This document shows, in pieces, positions 10,252-21,913 of a stretch of DNA of 64,000 bases. Positions within the stretch are counted from its first letter, which is position 1; each line of letters opens with the position of its first letter. A model generated the notes under the pieces. That model did not search any database, was not told the origin of the DNA, and saw only the letters and a list, made by a program, of their open reading frames with translations. The DNA is from Corynespora cassiicola. Taxonomy: Eukaryota > Ascomycota > Dothideomycetes > Pleosporales > Corynesporascaceae. The stretch is from NCBI GenBank assembly GCA_022059125.1, contig JAEUWY010000012.1, positions 1,178,001-1,242,000 on the forward strand, written 5' to 3'. A program made the position numbers and the translations under genes.

Positions 10252-13000
10252 TTTGAATAGCCCACAACTCGAGGAAGACTGGTCAATTGCTGGTGAACAT
10301 CAAGGACTTGAGAAGAGATGGGAATGTGTGGGCGGCTTGGAAGGTGGCAGGGAATGTTGTGATGGCGCGTTGGGCCAGTCGCGCGTCTGGCGTCACCCGG
10401 CCCGAGGCGAAGCACAGAGCATCGTGAATTATGGGCGATGTCTTGCATGCGCTTTACCTTTTCAAGGGCGAGCATTCGTCTGTGCACACTTATGAAGGGA
10501 CCCGGCGACGTCGACTTGAGCCTCAAACACCTGGCGCCTTTGAGAGACTTGTTGCTGCGCGGTTTCACGTCTTCACGGGGTGCTTCTTCATGCGCCGGCC
10601 CGTCCAATCACGCCCAACCGCATCCTGCCGCCGATGGACCGCCTGCAACATCACCGCATCCCCAACCTCGACGCGAAGCAGATTCAATCTCGTGCCGTCG
10701 TCTGCACATGCACTTTGGGTGACTACCCACGTCGACAAACTACAGTTCATCGCGTCCGTCGCGTCTGCTGCAGAAGACGGTCCCCCAGGCACACGCGACG
10801 ACCATCTACCTTCTACGCCTATCCATAGTCCTGACACGACTGGGCTGACTCACGTTCCGTGTTGCCACACGTTGAGACGCGTCTTTGAACCAGTGTGCTG
10901 ATCTTGAGCAGAGCCTTTTCCATCCCATGCAGGGCGGCTCGTCTGCTGCTCAAGCATCGCTTTTCTCCGTGAAACGCGAGTGCACGTGACGCGCTATTCC
11001 TTGATCGTCGACCTCGTCGCAAGCACGTCGCCACCAACTTGCTCAACAAGGGGGACTAGAGCGCGTCGCCGCCGCCGCCCACGAGCCATGGAGAGCAGCA
11101 CCAGTCTACAAGGCAACCGTCAGGCAACTGCCTGCCTATCTTGCAATTGCACCGACCGACCATACCAACCGCCCTGCTTGGCACTCTCACCGTAAGCTTG
11201 AGCTGAAAGTCGCCTGTCCGGAACAACTCGAACCCTCGCGCATCCGAGTCCCAGCACCCTCCTCTGCGTTCATCTGACCATATGCATGTGCCCAGTCCTC
11301 CTCGCGTCTATTCTCATTTCTGCCTCCTTCTTCTCGACTACCCCACCGTCACCGGTCTCGGATCATCTGCTGCTCAAGGCAGAACTCTCGACTAGTCAAC
11401 AGTGTTTTTCATCTCACCTTTATACTCATTTGGCCGTACCAATAGCGTCAGCTTGTTGCCTTTCTCTGCCTGATCTCCCTTCAGCCCTGCTAGTCTCGCG
11501 CTACCCATGAAAACGGCCGCTTGACAGACGTCCTCGCCGTGCGGGGGGCATATCGTGTGCTCCACCCAACACTGGCATTTGGTTTCGTATTTCGACACCA
11601 CTCTCCTGTTTGATTCTTACTCTCCGAATTTCAATCATTCATCTTTTTCTATCGAGAAAAAAAATTTCATCTTTTCCCACCTGTCCCACCCCTGACCACC
11701 TCACCGGATTTGGCCCCCAAATTTCCACTCTGGGCCATTTCCCCACGAGCACTTTGGCTTGGTGAATCACCGAGCAAGTATCTGGGTGGGAAGGTTAGCT
11801 CTGCATGGATCATTGGTCTTCCGCATTTCCAGGCTTAAATCCCAAGCCCGCCACAGGATCGTCGCCGCGCAGTTGGGACGCCCATCGGCTCATCCGTGTT
11901 TCTTCGGGCTCGCCTTTAGTTTCGCCGAGGACTAGAACACCTGGTCGGATATGCGGTGTGGTGGGCCTCTAGAGAGGCTCTCGGGTCTAGGGCTGAGTCC
12001 CTTGGGGCATGTGGGCATTGATGTCCCGTCCCCCAGTTCCTTCCCTAGCTCCCTAGCTCCCTTGCGCCCCAAGAGGCCGTCGTGTGTCGCGGTCATAACC
12101 ATACCTTCCCATTGGACACAGTTACCCTTCGGTCGAAACGACCACCCTCTAAAATTCCACCGTAGCATGGATCACAGCCGACGGGAAGCCACTCATCGGC
12201 ACGGACTCCTGACGCGTATGGCGGGAGTGGACTCTTTACACCATTAATGCAACATTCCTAGGCATCACCCACGTCTTTGTCATGTGGGATGACAAGACCC
12301 TTGCGCTGTATTCCGTGAAGCCTCCGAACATTTCGTCCCGTGGAGACAAACATCCGCAGAGGGTCCCCACTGGGCCCCCGGGCCACGAATCAGCATAAAC
12401 ACCCCGTGCCGGAGACTGCATTCTGTCACAGAAGAGGCGTTGAGACGAGGCAACCGCAACTTCGTACAAGGGTAGTCAAGCATACTATCTTCTTCGTGCC
12501 CAACGTCGGCCACTTCCGCCTCCCCTTCAACCCAGCAAAAGACGGTGGCCGTTATTTCCACATCGAATCCACGCTAATCCAATATCAGACACGTTTTGGC
12601 TGTCCAAGTAAGTTTCTCTGCAGCATGGTCTTTTTCGAGTCCTGGATTGGTGCGATTTGTAGCCTTTATTCATCCCCCGTCCTTTAAAAAGCAAGCTTTA
12701 CCGGCCCCACACGATATCTAACCACACTAGGGAGTTCTTTACCTCCGTTATACGGTGTTGCATACTCTCTCACCGTTTTTACCAGCAAGCCCAACTCTAC
12801 CCTACCCTTGTGAGTCACGGGCATTCATCATCCTATCACTGTAAGGGAGGTGCTCGGACTCTCGGACGCTTTCCATAACGGCCTGAGCTGATTTATGTGC
12901 TGATTTATAGGTTTGCATATATTATTTTGAGCCGCCATTTGGATTCCAGGTCGTCGGCTTCTCCAGCTTCCTTCTGAATATACTGAGACGGACACGAAAG
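10252..13000. other. 2.7 kb gene-free region upstream of homeodomain gene
   Basis: I find no coding frame with recognisable motifs on either strand. Open frames of 60-156 codons exist in GC-rich parts but overlap one another in several frames and lack domain signatures. Around 11620-11700 the DNA is C/T-rich. Near 12888-12908 a short direct repeat (gctgatttat) occurs twice. The region may hold the promoter and a long 5' UTR of the homeodomain gene at 10251 (-) and the upstream region of the NmrA-like gene at 13001 (+). Confidence 0.45.
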
Positions 13001-14047
13001 ATGCCGCCAAATATGCGGGTGGCAGTCGCCGGAACCTGCGGATTAGCTCTCATCATAGCTCGGGAAATTCACGAGTCGACAAGCCACCAGCTTATCATCC
13101 TCTCCAGAAGTGTGAGTAGCCGAATGCAGTCTTCCCTTTGCCAAGCGCTCGCAAATCAACTGACACATGGTAGAACCAGTCTGGTCTGATCTCTCAAGGC
13201 TACCAATGTCAGGAGGTTGACTACAACGATCCAAGTTCCATACAGTTCGCTCTGACGGGCGTTGATACAGTCATATCGACTGTGACTGGGAATGCTCAAC
13301 TCCGACTGATCGAGGCAGCAGTAGCGTGCCGAGTGCGTCGGTTCGCTCCTGCTGAATTCGAAGGCCGGCCAGGACAGAGAGTCCAAAACGATGTTCTAGA
13401 TCGCGGACGCGGAGGGGCATTGGCTATGCTGCAGCACTACCGCGGCTACATACAGTCCACCGTATTTGTGTGTGGCATTCTCTACGAAAGATTCTCTGCC
13501 AACGGCATGCTCTCTCATCGCATAGGCGTCAATACTGGTATTGGTAACGAAGGGGACTTCATTGCCGACCTCAGGAACATGACAGCCACAGCACCAGTTT
13601 ATGATGCTTCGCAAAATTTGGCCTCGCTGTGTTTGACCTCTGCATATGATGTGGGCAGGTTTGTGGTTCGGTCACTGGACATGCCTTCCTGGCCACACGA
13701 AATGTCCATGTGTGGAGAGCGGATGACCGTGAATGCGCTGATTGATGTGATGACAGCTGTCAGAGGTATGTGCACTGGATCGCTCCTAGATAGCTTGTCG
13801 CTAACTATTTCTAGGACGACAGTTTACTACTATCGAATGGCAGAACCCGGCTGGTCTTCAGTACCAAATAACGCTGGCTCAGATGTCAGGTGAGCCTCAG
13901 AGGCACAGGCGTCTTCTCAGTCTCCTTGCGACAGCCGAGGGCCGTTACGATTATGCTACGCCCGCATACTTGAACGCGTCGTTCCCCGACATCGTTCCAT
14001 ACCCATTCCAGGACTGGCTTGCCAGTAACTGGTCTCAGGTGCCGTAA
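13001..14047 (+). CDS. NmrA-like / isoflavone-reductase-like NAD(P)-binding protein
   Basis: Three exons: 13001-13111, 13174-13765 and 13815-14047, about 311 aa, with 62- and 49-bp introns. The N-terminus MRVAVAGTCGLALIIAREI is the nucleotide-binding strand-turn-helix of an atypical short-chain dehydrogenase. The glycine motif is slightly short and ends in Ala (GTCGLA). The stretch GVDTVISTVTGNAQLRLI followed by VRRFAPAEF is typical of the fungal NmrA-like family. Members are either oxidoreductases or redox-sensing regulators and the sequence does not tell which. The C-terminus (FPDIVPYPFQDWL) also fits the family. The start codon was chosen because it leads straight into the Rossmann motif. 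No neighbouring pathway genes are evident. Confidence 0.85.
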
Positions 14048-15376
14048 GGTCTTGAGGCATGCTCCGGTGACTCGGTTGCTTTACCGGCAGCAAGGATCCC
14101 GGGACATATACTTGTTCGATTGGAAAGCCAGTAGGTTCCGAGAATCTGGGCCTCTGGAGGGCTTCAGTAAGCACTGCATCTGGCTGTTGTCTTTTTAGGA
14201 AGGTGAGAAGGAGCTGAGCATGTCAGCTTGGTTGCCGAACACCCTACCCCTTTTCAGCCTCCGTTGCACGAAATACCATTATTCATGGTTTCTCGCTTCT
14301 TATTTGTGGGAACTGATCTGCCTTGTCTTTTCGAATTTTTCCTGTCTAGATTGATAGAAACAGTTGGGTTGTCATACGGATACAAGCGTGGATGCCCCTA
14401 TCCCCCAATCCCGAAAAAAAACGTGTTCGCCTCACTTTTCTCGGAAACTATCCTGCACAATTTAACTAGCCCTCAACTCCGAGTATAGAACATTGGCGAA
14501 CTTACACATCGCTAGCTTCCAGGGACATTACATGTGTATCACAATGGCGCTGATGATCAAGGTGGTTGAATAACTTTCGGGCATTTTCATATCAGATGCG
14601 ACAATGCGGGTGAGACTCAAGGTCAAGCTTTACACGTAAATACCGGCGAATTCACAGACAAAGCTAAGCTTGGGCATCCAATGACATGTCGCGATGCGAC
14701 ACCTCGATTCTCACCGGGCTAACTCGCATCAAATCAGAGTAAACAAGGAAACATAGGCTTGTTAGCGAAGGTCAATAGCTGAGGTGAAGCATTTGCGATT
14801 TCAAGGCAAGAGATGGCCCATTGATGAACTATACTTAGAATTACTGTGTTCGTCAAGGTATCCTGTGCCTGGCGCCCTATTACCAATGCGGATCGTGGTC
14901 GCGGGTAGCATGTCGGCAAAAAAGAGGATGTTGAAGCTCAAGGCGGCTCAACTCCCAACTTAGACGAGACAAGTTGGCACTCACCACTGCACCAAGGCCT
15001 ATGCGGGGAACCTCTGGGCGGGTCAATGACGCCATCTTGCGGATCCAGAGTGGTTTTTGCGGAAATCTTCGATTGAGGGTCGTCAAGGGATTTCAATCGT
15101 TACCATGACGTCAAATGCCCCACCAGCCATCTCACGGCATAAATACGCTTCACAGAGCACCAAACCCTTCCACAATCCATTCGATCACACTCCAGTCACA
15201 CTACGATCTCACATCAAACACTTTCTCAATCCTCAATCCTCTCCTCTACCAACAACGTAAGTATTAGCTCCCCAGACATCTTCAAGATTGTTTGGTAGGG
15301 CTTTAGTCTGCGTGCCAATAGCTAGAGCTCCTGAATTCTACTTAGTGCATTGCTAAATCACTGCAGTCCAAAAACA
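14048..15376. other. Intergenic region with 5' UTR intron of the next gene
   Basis: No supportable gene is present. A likely 5' UTR intron of the following small gene lies at 15257-15366, with a GTAAGT donor and a CACTGCAG acceptor 10 bases before its start codon. Confidence 0.5.
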
Positions 15377-15727
15377 ATGGCATCCAAGCAGCAGATCATC
15401 GACGAGCGTCAGGCCAACCTGCCTCTTCCCGACCAGCCCCCTCAGGCTTCGGACTTCAACTCTGCCGACGCGCGCACTGTCAACGTCGGTGCCGGAGGCC
15501 GTCAAGAGGATCTCTCACACTCTGGTCTCGGCGGTGACACCCTCCGCGAGCCTGCTACTACCGACACTGTTGGCAGCACTGGGCGCCAGGCCAAGGATGG
15601 CCTGAGCGGCATTCCCAACGACGCTGTCACGCGCGACCAGAAGGACCACTCTGGTCTTGACCAGACCACTGGAAAGGACTACGGATACCCCCAGAAGAAC
15701 GACCCTTCCGCGGGAGTTAAGCAGTAA
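15377..15727 (+). CDS. Small hydrophilin-like disordered protein
   Basis: One coding exon of 116 aa. The start ATG follows the acceptor of a probable 110-bp 5' UTR intron (15257-15366). The protein is rich in Gly, Asp, Thr, Gln and Ser, has no cysteine or tryptophan and no hydrophobic core, so it should be disordered. Blocks such as TVNVGAGGRQEDLSHSGLGG and KDHSGLDQTTGKDYGYPQ resemble small fungal stress or conidiation proteins. I do not recognise a named family. A second protein of similar character follows at 16525, which suggests a local pair. A protective, LEA-like role is an inference from composition only. Confidence 0.75.
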   Translation: MASKQQIIDERQANLPLPDQPPQASDFNSADARTVNVGAGGRQEDLSHSGLGGDTLREPATTDTVGSTGRQAKDGLSGIPNDAVTRDQKDHSGLDQTTGKDYGYPQKNDPSAGVKQ

Positions 15728-16524
15728 ATGCATTGTTTTGGCGTTTAGGATACCATCATGGGTTTGACTGATATGCATCACGGGTTATGAGCACAATTTC
15801 AGGTGCAAGGGCAGCATCTTGCACGAGCATATATTAAATATCAATACCATGATCCGAATGAACTCTTGATCACTCTGCGTATATGGTGTGATTTCAATTT
15901 TCCAAACGCTTGAGTCGTAGGGTCAATTGCGAGAATAGGACATGTGGCACATACAGCACATACAGAGCGCAGCACGCTGCCGTGAACCTTGCTGCTGCAC
16001 ATGTGGTATGATGCATGCTTCCCTGTGGCGTGTTTCCAAGTTGCCCCTCAGGGATGCTTTTTCGATTTTCAGGCAGGATTCCGAGAGGCTTGTCCGGCTA
16101 CCGATGAGCTAGTTATCGTACATCTCGATGAAGAAAACACTAGTTCCCGTCTCGTAGGGCTTTGCCGACCAGGGCCCGAGATGTGTCTCAAACGCAGCCC
16201 GTGCAGCCGCCCACACCGATTTAGCATGCCATTTATGCCCAATCTCGATCTGCAGGCACTTTTCCATGACAGATATGGTCTTATTGTGTGGGCAAGGCGG
16301 GGCTGCTGTTTTCTGCCCTGCCCGAAAAGCGGGCCTTCGAGATGATTGTTTGTGACATCATTATGATAGTAGAGTGCGAACAGAGTAATATTTGTTTGCG
16401 AGCCTTTAAACGGCAGCTTGCTACTCCAGTTCTCATACGGTTCGCTCTCAAACTCTCAATATATACCCCAAAAGCTTCTCTTCTCAAACAATCCAAACAA
16501 CCCTAAACTTATACCCAAATCAAC
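15728..16524. other. Intergenic region between two hydrophilin-like genes
   Basis: There is no supportable gene. A CCCCT element (stress-response-element-like) occurs at about 16045, upstream of the next gene, but a five-base match is weak evidence. Confidence 0.45.
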
Positions 16525-17286
16525 ATGTCAGCTTCCGCAGGACAGAAGGTATGCACCCCCCGGCCGCGAGTCATGCACGCTCCTCTTACCGCGAAATTTG
16601 CCATCCATATACTGGCTCGTTAAAATACCCCTCAAGCCACTCGCTAACATGCTTCCAAGGTCACTACCGACCCCCGCTCCAACGAGCAGATCCCCGAGGC
16701 CGTTGGTGTTGTCACTTCCGACTCTTTGGCTGCCGAGTCCCTGAAGGGCTCTGGATCTTTCGGCGAGGGTAACTTGCACGCTGCGGCTTCCAAGCAACCT
16801 TCCCAGTCTACTACTACCAACAACACCGACACTTCTAGCGCAACCAAGCTGAACGCTGCCGCCAATGCTGAGGCACGTGAGGCACAGCAGGGATGGACTG
16901 AGGAGCAGCAATTGAGCGCTGGCAAGGGCCTCGGAAAGGAGGCTGGTGTTGGTCCCACTTACGCAACCACTGGTGGCTCTAGTTCGACTGGTTCATCAGG
17001 TGGTGTACCAGCCGCACCAACTGGCGGCTACGCTGGCTCAGCGGAGCAGGCACGAGGACCTGGAGAGCTCAAGCCCAAGGGCAAGAACATCACCGAGTCG
17101 AGCGACCTTGAGGGCAAGGGAGCCTTCCCCGAGGTCGGTACCGAGAACGACCCTGCTCGTGTCAAGGAGCACACCATCCAGGCCAGGAATGCCCTCCCCG
17201 GTGAGGATGCTGGAAACCCCAAGGATACCAGCGCCGTGAAGGGATCCCACCCCTACGACGCGCTGAACAGCGAGCAGGCAGCATAG
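16525..17286 (+). CDS. Hydrophilin/LEA-like disordered protein
   Basis: Two exons, 16525-16548 (eight codons, MSASAGQK) and 16660-17286, about 216 aa. The intron runs from GTATGC to TTCCAAG. The protein is rich in Ala, Gly, Ser, Thr and Lys, with no cysteine and a single tryptophan. Repeated small polar blocks such as SSDLEGKGAFPEVGTEND are typical of LEA-like or stress-induced fungal proteins. The C-terminal PGEDAGNPKDTSAVKGSHPYDALN recalls conserved tails of such proteins. It follows the similar gene at 15377 in the same orientation. The function is unknown; desiccation or stress protection is inferred from composition. Confidence 0.78.
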
Positions 17287-17686
17287 AGGAATGCGGGTTC
17301 ATCCATAGATGGGGTATGACCGAATGGCTTAGGAGGGAAAGCCTTGTAGTATTCTAGATGATGACTTCGACGAATTCATGTCAATATTCTACACGAATAA
17401 TCTCACGTGCTTTCGGGTGATGTGTCTCGGGCGTCTGTTCGGATGAGGAGTGAACGTTGATCGCACGTGGCGGAGTTCTAAACCACTTCCGCATGGTCCG
17501 TGCACGATTACAGGGCTGAAACTTAGAGGTGTCCTCTTTGATGATGTTCGACTGCCGACCGACAACGTCGTCGCTCCTTTACCTCGAATTCCACCCGCTC
17601 CTTTTCCTTCTCTTCACCCATTTTTATAGAGTCGCATTTGGGCCTGCTGTGCCCTCGTACGCGCTCGGCGCACAATCGCAGCCCCA
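17287..17686. other. Intergenic region before ERV41
   Basis: No gene is visible. The last 130 bases are C/T-rich, as in fungal 5' UTRs. Confidence 0.45.
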
Positions 17687-19095
17687 ATGAACGGATTCGC
17701 GGACCACGGCCTGGACGATGATGCGTTCGGCCAGGCCAAGGGAGGGATCGCGAGCTTCGATGCGTTCCGTAAGTAGATCCTCGTCTTCTTCCTTGAGCTG
17801 CAATAATATTCCGGGATTCAATTGCATGGTCCCGAAAGCTCTTGTATGAGATAATATTTGGACTCGACCATCCTGCGCCACCCTTTCATCCCAGCTAACA
17901 CGACGCGCATGCAGCCAAAACGAAGAAGACGTACTTGACTCAAGGCCGCAACTCCTCCGCCTGGACTGCGACCCTCATTATAACATGTGTATACCTTGCG
18001 TGGTCCGAAATCGCGCGCTGGTATTCCGGCACAACCACCCAGAACTTCTCTGTCGAGAAGGGCGTCTCGCACGACCTGCAGATAAACCTCGACATCGTAG
18101 TCGCCATGCGCTGCGCCGACCTCCACGTCAACATGCAAGATGCGGCTGGTGATCGTACACTAGGTGGCGAGATCCTGCGCAAGGATCCCACCGTCTGGAG
18201 CCAGTGGGGCAAAAGCAAGGGCATTCACAAGTTGGGCGAAGACTATGATGGACTTCCCCACTGGGATGAGTTCTCGGATGTACACGATCAGCTGGGCGCG
18301 GCGTCGAAGAAGAAGAAATTCCCTAAGACGCCGAGGGCGAGGGGCTCGTTGGATGCATGCAGGATCTACGGGAGTCTGGAGGGCAACAAGGTTCAGGGAG
18401 ATTTCCACATCACCGCTAGGGGTCACGGATACATGGAATTTGGCGAACATCTTGATCACAAGGGTAAGTTGAGGAATGCATTAAGCTGCTGTTGGGGTTT
18501 GCCCAACGACGTGCACAGAGTAGGGGTGGATCATGGCTGACACTTTACAGCTTTCAACTTCTCGCACCAGATCAACGAGCTCTCCTTCGGCCCGTACTAC
18601 CCCTCCCTTGTCAACCCTCTCGACAACACGATCACTACCACTCCCGAGAACTTCTTCAAGTATCAGTATTACCTGTCCATCGTACCCACCATCTATACCG
18701 ACGATTCGTCTCTGCTCCCGCTCCTCGAATCCGTGAATCGCGACCCCTCCACGCACCCCGCCAAGTCTGTCTTCGGTACTGCGCACGCCATCAAGACCAA
18801 CCAGTATGCCGTGACGTCGCAATCACACAAGGTCAATGAGAACTACGTCCCCGGCATCTTCGTCAAGTTCGACATTGAGCCCATCATGCTGACCATTGCC
18901 GAGGAGTCCGGAGGCTTCTTCCCGCTGCTGGTGCGCCTTGTCAATGTCATTTCTGGTGTCATGGTTGCTGGCGGCTGGGCGTGGCAGATGTATGATTGGG
19001 CATTGGAGATTTGGGGCAAAAGGTCGAGGTCGCGTGCCCAGAGTGGGGGTGTGCTTGGAAGCTTCAAGGAAAAGGAGAAATTTAGCTATGATTAA
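17687..19095 (+). CDS. ERV41: ER-Golgi cargo receptor subunit Erv41 (ERGIC2 family)
   Basis: Three exons: 17687-17768, 17915-18463 and 18551-19095, about 391 aa. The first intron is long (146 bp) and the second is 87 bp. The layout is that of Erv41/Erv46 proteins: a short cytosolic N-terminus, a membrane segment at about residues 38-56 (TATLIITCVYLAWSEIARW), a large lumenal domain and a second membrane segment near the C-terminus (LVNVISGVMVAGGWAW). Family motifs visible are DIVVAMRCADLHVNMQDAAG, the SLEGNKVQGDFHIT block and NFSHQINELSFGPYYPSLVNPLD. In yeast Erv41 pairs with Erv46 in COPII vesicles and retrieves ER proteins. Being nearer 350-400 aa and lacking the extra cysteines of Erv46, I call it Erv41. 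Confidence 0.9.
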
Positions 19096-19665
19096 ACGGA
19101 TAGTATGCTTTGTACATGCAATGAGGTTAGAGTAGCGCAGAGAGAGAATTGGGGAAGCTGTACGGCATAAGGGATCTTGCATGGCTCGGCGTTCTAGGAA
19201 TTGAATTGGGGTTCGTAGTTGATTCTGTTGTTACCGAAATCTGAACGAGATACCATTACACAAAGTTTGCTTCCAGTGAGATGATTAGTTTCATGTGTTT
19301 GATGCAAATTACGTATTGCTATATTGATACTATCGAGACGCTTTGTAGAGACCAGAGTGGCAAAAGGCTGCTCACATTTGCCTCCACCTGCCCTGCAATC
19401 CAAATTTCCGCAGTAAAGCAACGCGTCCACGACGCTTCTGCAGATGAAGACCCGAATAGCCAAAGAAAACCAAGAAGAAACCCCAATTAGTGACCAACCT
19501 CTAAGACCACTAGATGGTATGGCAACTCCCAGGTTGCAAACCCACGACCTTGTCTTTCCGTCCGGAAAGAAAACCGTATAAATCCAAGCAAGTATAGACG
19601 TAATTGCCAGTCCACTCCGCCATTTTCCTTCTATACCATGAAAGTCCGACCCCATCAAAGTTTCT
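19096..19665. other. Convergent intergenic region
   Basis: 570 bp between the stop codons of ERV41 (+) and a BRCT gene (-). It is AT-rich and no gene is supported. It probably holds both 3' ends. Confidence 0.5.
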
Positions 19666-21454
19666 CTACTTTCCAAAGCCAAATTTCGTCTTCATCATCC
19701 CTTTGACTCCCTTGACTCCCTGAACGGCCGGACTCTTATCCACCACATACTCCTCCACAGCCGGCCGTCCATTAACCCCATTAAACAGCGGACGATTGAA
19801 ATTCGCCCTCTTCTTAACCACCCCACCCCCCTTCCCCATCTCCCTTGCCGCACCCGCAATCTCCAAAGCCCTCCTCTCCCTCTCCCTCTCCACCAACCCC
19901 CCCATCCTCCCCTCCTTGCACAACCCCACATTCGAACCCGGCAACCCCCTCGCCAGCCACGGAACCTCAAACCCACCGTCAGGCCTCTTGATCCCCATAG
20001 CCAGCGCATTCGCCTCGCTCTGCGGCCCCAGCAGCGCGGCCGAGGGCGGCACTACGCCGAACGATGCGCCCAGCGGCGGCTTGATCCAGATGAAGGGCTC
20101 GAGGCCAAAGAACTCGGCGCGCGCCATTTGCAGGCGGAGGGAAGGGTCGATGCGCTCTTCCCAGGTGAGGAGGGTGAGGGAGGCGAATGCGTCGCGGAAG
20201 GCGGCGAAGGCGGTGGCGTAGGAGCTATTCTGGGGGGCGAGGAGGGAGCGCCAGGGTGCGTTCTGGGAGGGAGATTCCGGCGTGGGGGCGATGAGGGCGT
20301 TGAGACGCTGGGCCTCTGGGTTGTTGGGAGCGGATGGGGGGGTTGTGTTGGGTAGGGTGGACGTGCTGCTCCATTCTGTGCTGCCGGGTGGGGCGTAGCG
20401 CGCAAAGGTGCAATAGACGTGGGGTTTATAGTTGGACTCGTAGAGGCGGATGTTGTAGCGGGATGAAGAGTTGGCGTGGAGGTTTGTGCGGAGTAGCATG
20501 ATGTTGTACTCGAAGCCCGTCCTATCGAGGTAGATGTGGTAGAGGTCTGTGAGCTTCTCAGCCTTTGGACCGCCCTCTGGAGTATCAGCCTCGGGGACAG
20601 ATGGTGGAGACATCGAGGGTTTGGAGGGGGGTGTCTTTTTCTTTCTTGGAGGAGAAGCAAGCTTGGCCTTGGGGTCGAGGACAGGCTGAGGTTGAGTTTG
20701 AGGCTCAGAATGAGTTGAAGCTTGGCTTTCCGATGAAGCATCAGGCTTGGCCTCTTCAATCGCACTCTGATTAGCACAAGCTTCCCGTTTGGCTTGTGCC
20801 TCGGCCTCTCTCGCTTTTCTCCTCTGCTCCAGATCCTCTATGGCACTGGCAAAGAAGCCTTGCTTGCGAGAAGACGTACCTGAGCCAGTCTCCTCCTCAG
20901 CAAGTGCCGCGCCCTTATTGAACTTGTCAGCTAAAGTGTCGTTAGCAAAGCACACAAAAGATGAGATGATGCCAAACACTTACTATCATATGATTTGGAC
21001 ATCTTCTTAATAGCCCTATCGATCCTCTGCTTCTTCTTGACCGCCTCCCAAGTGTACTTGGCTTCGGCAAGTTTTTTCCTCTTCTGCAGCGAGTCTTCTA
21101 GCCAGTCATAACTGACGATAGAGGCCTCAAGCTTTAGGGCTTCTTGAACTGTCAAATTATCAGTATCAGCGTTCAAATCTAGCAACGAAATGACATGGAG
21201 GGGGAAAAGGTTGGAAAAGCAGGTGACAAGATATGAAATTCTTCTAAAAGGTGAAGAAATAAAGGATTATACATACCAGCAGGAACTTTCCTCTTCCAAT
21301 CACTCTCGCTGCAGATGAGGTGTGTGAGCCCATCGCCAGGTTTGGGCATCCACTGTCCGCCGTTCGCATCGACCCATCGGCGGAGTTGGTCATTGCTTTT
21401 GCCATGTCCAAAGTTTCCAGTGGCGGATATAACTTGTCTTGAAAGTACGGCCAT
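19666..21454 (-). CDS. BRCT-domain protein
   Basis: Three exons: 21454-21277, 21148-20984 and 20930-19666, about 535 aa. The N-terminal 90 residues form one BRCT domain split by intron 1 (VISATGNFG, WVDANGGQW, THLICSE, then VSYDWLEDSL with the conserved Trp). A Lys/Arg-rich helical stretch follows (KRKKLAEAKYTWEAVKKKQR). A central globular block (LYHIYLDRTGFEYNIMLLR, RYNIRLYESNYKPHVYC) resembles the WGR-like module seen after BRCT in some fungal proteins. The remainder is Pro/Ala/Gly-rich. The KPRS-type basic stretches suggest nuclear location. It is probably a DNA repair or chromatin adaptor, but no specific partner can be named. Confidence 0.8.
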
Positions 21455-21913
21455 GGTGGGCGATCCGGAGGCGACTGACGGTGGCCGCCTCTGGTTGAAG
21501 GCAAGCAGGTATAGGGAAGAGGCTGAGGGAGGACTGAGAGGGCGAGCGCGGAGGAAACAATAAATAGACGTGGCCACAGTGAGAGACACGGTAAAGAGTC
21601 AGTGGTGAACGGTGAAGGGAGGGCCAGTCATAATCTCTGACCCTCGAGGAAGGGTTACTGTGAAGTGAGTGAGGATAAACCAAGTTGGTAACAAGTACCC
21701 TGTGACGAGATAGAGGGAAATACATGTTCGAAAAATGACAATCGTATCAGCAGTCTTGATACGAGCAATTTTATGAAGACACATCCCAGAACGGCCTATG
21801 ATACCATTTTCATGACGCCTTTTTATCACGTATTTTCAAAGTATGGATGGATGTGGCTCCGATCAATGTTCGACGCCCAAATCTTAGTGCATTTCCGAAT
21901 AAACTAGCCACGA
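21455..21913. other. Intergenic region, BRCT promoter side
   Basis: 460 bp between the BRCT gene start and the TRP1 stop, both on the minus strand. I see no further gene. Confidence 0.45.
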
